A stretch of DNA of 64,000 bases, from contig OU015498.1 in NCBI GenBank assembly GCA_907164885.2, forward strand, positions 126,919,727-126,983,726, read 5' to 3'. Shown one piece after another: positions 61,801-64,000 of the stretch (within the stretch, counting starts at the first letter, position 1; each line of letters starts with the position of its first letter). This DNA is from Dolomedes plantarius (taxonomy: Eukaryota > Arthropoda > Arachnida > Araneae > Dolomedidae). The notes beneath the pieces were generated by a model. It ran no database searches. It was not told the DNA's origin and was given only the letters and a program-made list of their open reading frames with translations. Both the position numbers and the translations under genes were made by a program.

Positions 61801-64000
61801 CTATTAAATAAAAATTTCCTTTAGGGTATTCATTTTACAGTCATAAAACCATAGCAGATAATCTAATTCCATTAAAATGTAAATTTTCATTTTTTTTATA
61901 GATTTATTTACAATGAAGTGAAGTACTGTAAAACTTACCGTGATTCTAATTGCTTGAAGTCATTTTTGCCTTGTTTGCAAAATTTATTACCATTTCTCGA
62001 GGGAAAATTTACAGCTATTAATTACAAATTCATCGTATGTGAGAAAACATTTCTCTTATTCCATCTTCATATATTTTGTTTTGTAGCTAATAAATTGCGG
62101 CTGATTATATGATTTTTAGAATCATCTATCAAAATATTTATGCCCTTCAGATTATCACATATTTCAAATACAAGAATAATTTCTAAATGTCATGAAATGA
62201 ATCTGATAGTCAGAAATGACGATAATTTAATTCAAACGTAACAAAGTATAAATAGATTTTTAAAAAATCCTATATAACGAGGAAATTGACCGGTCGCTTC
62301 ATCAGGAGGCTTTACCGAGTCGGTCACCTCAAGGGAATTTTTCTGATAGGATGTAGTTCAAGGCAAAATATATTCCAAGGCCCCGAGATCCCCACATTGA
62401 AAACAGAATGTCAAAAGCATTAGGCCAATTTAAATCTCAACACAACATTAAAAACACAAAAAATCCCCAAAGAAATCCCCAAAGCAAACTTAGCATACCC
62501 CGATTAAAAGAAAAGTGACAATAAAAATGATGAACCAGCTATTTATCCTGAAAAATTAGTAGTACCGCAGTAAAACTAAGGAAAAACTGCGCCACCTATT
62601 TAACTGATATGCAGAACATTAAGTTTAAATTGTAAAAAGGAAAAAGAACAACCCAAATTTTATCTGGTATGACATTTTTCAGGTATTAAAGTATACCCGA
62701 ATCTAAATACTATTTTTTAATAATATTAAAATTACCGAAGTTTCCAAGGAAATTATGTTTGCGTGGATTTTCCTCAAAAATATCGCATGCTTCTAAAAAA
62801 TCGTCACTATTATTGCAAATTATTTTTCATTCTATACAGTTGCGAGTGAAATATATTATGATAGATTTTTTGGTTTAAATTGCAATGGAAATTAGTAAAC
62901 ATAATGACTTCAAATTTGAAATAAAATCTTTTATCATAAATCCCAATTTTAATTCCTTTATTTTGAATTTAGGAATTACGTGGCATCTATTTCAAGCATG
63001 ACAAATTTACAAAATTCCCAATTGCAGCATCTTTTAATTACTGATTATTGTTGCTTGATCAAACATTTCTAGGGAATGTCATAAGATATTGAATTTGCTG
63101 TCATTAAAAATATTGAACAACAGTAAAATTTCTGGAAACAAGTAGCAATGGATAATCAAAAATGGAAACGGAATTAACATATTTAAATACAAGTATTAAA
63201 TTACTTCAAAGTTGGGAGTCAAAAACATATAATTTGGGTTGCAATTAATTTCCATCAATTTAATACATACATCTTAAATTCTTTCAGGGAATTATATACT
63301 GATGAAAAAATTTTCTTCTGAACCCGGTAGTAATTTATTCAAAATTTTCATCATACTCGAGCTTTCTACCAACATTTAACTTTTAGAAATAATTCAATTA
63401 AAAGGTGTGTTTATTTTGAATTTAAAGTACTTCAGCACCTGGCACTGAAGATTCTTGTCTCGGGAAAATATTTGCATTCGTGATTAAAATGTTTCATTGA
63501 AGCACAGGCTACTCCATGCGAGCATGTTTTTATAGGAGGTTTAGCATAAAAAGGATTAAAGCTGTCTGAAACTTTAAAGTTTCTAAAAAGAGATACTACC
63601 GAAAGTCTGCTAATTTCTGATTCATTATTGAAAACCTTCAGCTATTATGGTATAATTTGGGATTCATTCAAAATTCGATATTTCCTGTTAAAAGAGAATA
63701 CGAATTTATTTCTAAAACTATTTGCAATTTAAAAAAAAAAAACTACTTCGTTACGAAAATTAATTTAAAACGTGCTTAAAATTTTAAATTAATTTATGTT
63801 AATATTAATATATTTTAACAGGAACATATATCCTCCCTCTGTCTGCCACTCTCTCTCTCTCTCGGATTTGCTGAAGGGGGATCACTACTCTTAAATCTTT
63901 AAAACACTTGATTTTTTAGAAAAAAATATATGTTAAAGCCTGATCATTTCTGAACAAAATAAAGCAAACCGCATGAAAATATTCCGCTTAGTTTAGGAGA
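58849..64000. other. AT-rich intergenic sequence, 5.1 kb, no gene seen
   Basis: No ORF with protein-like composition (frames at 61387-61578 and 61918-62112 were read). No terminal repeats or RNA genes were seen. A poly-T run lies at about 61240-61253 and a short (TC)n at about 63847-63863. A GC-richer patch near 62290-62350 (ACCGGTCGCTTCATCAGGAG) stands out but was not identified. Confidence 0.5.

Overview
This is a gene-poor, AT-rich stretch of a metazoan nuclear genome, most likely from an arachnid and probably a spider. The argument is the repeat content: several Tc1/mariner families of a kind I associate with orb-weaver genomes, a tRNA-derived SINE, Ty3/gypsy fragments, hAT and piggyBac elements, and very many long (TA)n arrays. 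No host protein-coding gene could be recognised. The species assignment is inference.

Layout. 1.2-4.1 kb: a decayed DD34E Tc1 element (copy A, + strand) directly followed by a decayed DD34D mariner, separated only by (TA)n. 6.8-8.2 kb: a second Tc1 copy (B, - strand). 11.0-12.4 kb: a pogo/Tigger-like non-autonomous element containing two sets of tandem repeats. 13.2-13.9 kb: a Tc1/mariner-superfamily transposase relic. 16.7-18.2 kb: a third Tc1 copy (C, + strand). 19.7-21.6 kb: two adjacent long-TIR foldback elements and a tandemly duplicated Tc1 fragment. 21.7-22.1 kb: a pogo-like MITE. 23.1-25.1 kb: a long-TIR element with a hAT relic inside it. 26.1-26.7 kb: a TIR element holding a transposase C-terminus. 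27.9-29.8 kb: a foldback element, a SINE fragment and a piggyBac-like MITE. 29.9-32.4 kb: a 2.5-kb DD41D element with about 600-bp TIRs. 33.3-35.5 kb: TE pieces separated by (TA)n. 36.3-40.2 kb: a defective Ty3/gypsy-type LTR element with a scrambled pol. 41.1-41.8 kb: a giant (TA)n array. 43.9-44.9 kb: a broken repetitive protein gene. 49.4-49.8 kb: a tRNA-SINE. 49.9-51.3 kb: a complete Tc1 element with an intact 341-aa transposase. 52.9-54.8 kb: a decayed long-TIR Tc1-like element, the likely parent of the 20-kb foldbacks. 56.3-58.8 kb: a complete piggyBac element with an intact 601-aa transposase. 58.8-64 kb: AT-rich and apparently featureless.

Only two open reading frames look able to make a working protein: the Tc1 transposase at 50168-51193 and the piggyBac transposase at 56728-58533. 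Both lie inside elements whose termini and target-site duplications (TA and TTAA) are intact. Every other transposase is broken by stops, frameshifts or deletion. The strongest new-looking signals are the 32-residue D-to-E spacing of the intact Tc1, the subterminal palindromes and apparent 5'-UTR intron of the piggyBac, an octamer-like motif at a fixed offset in three Tc1 families, and the scrambled but open gypsy pol frame.
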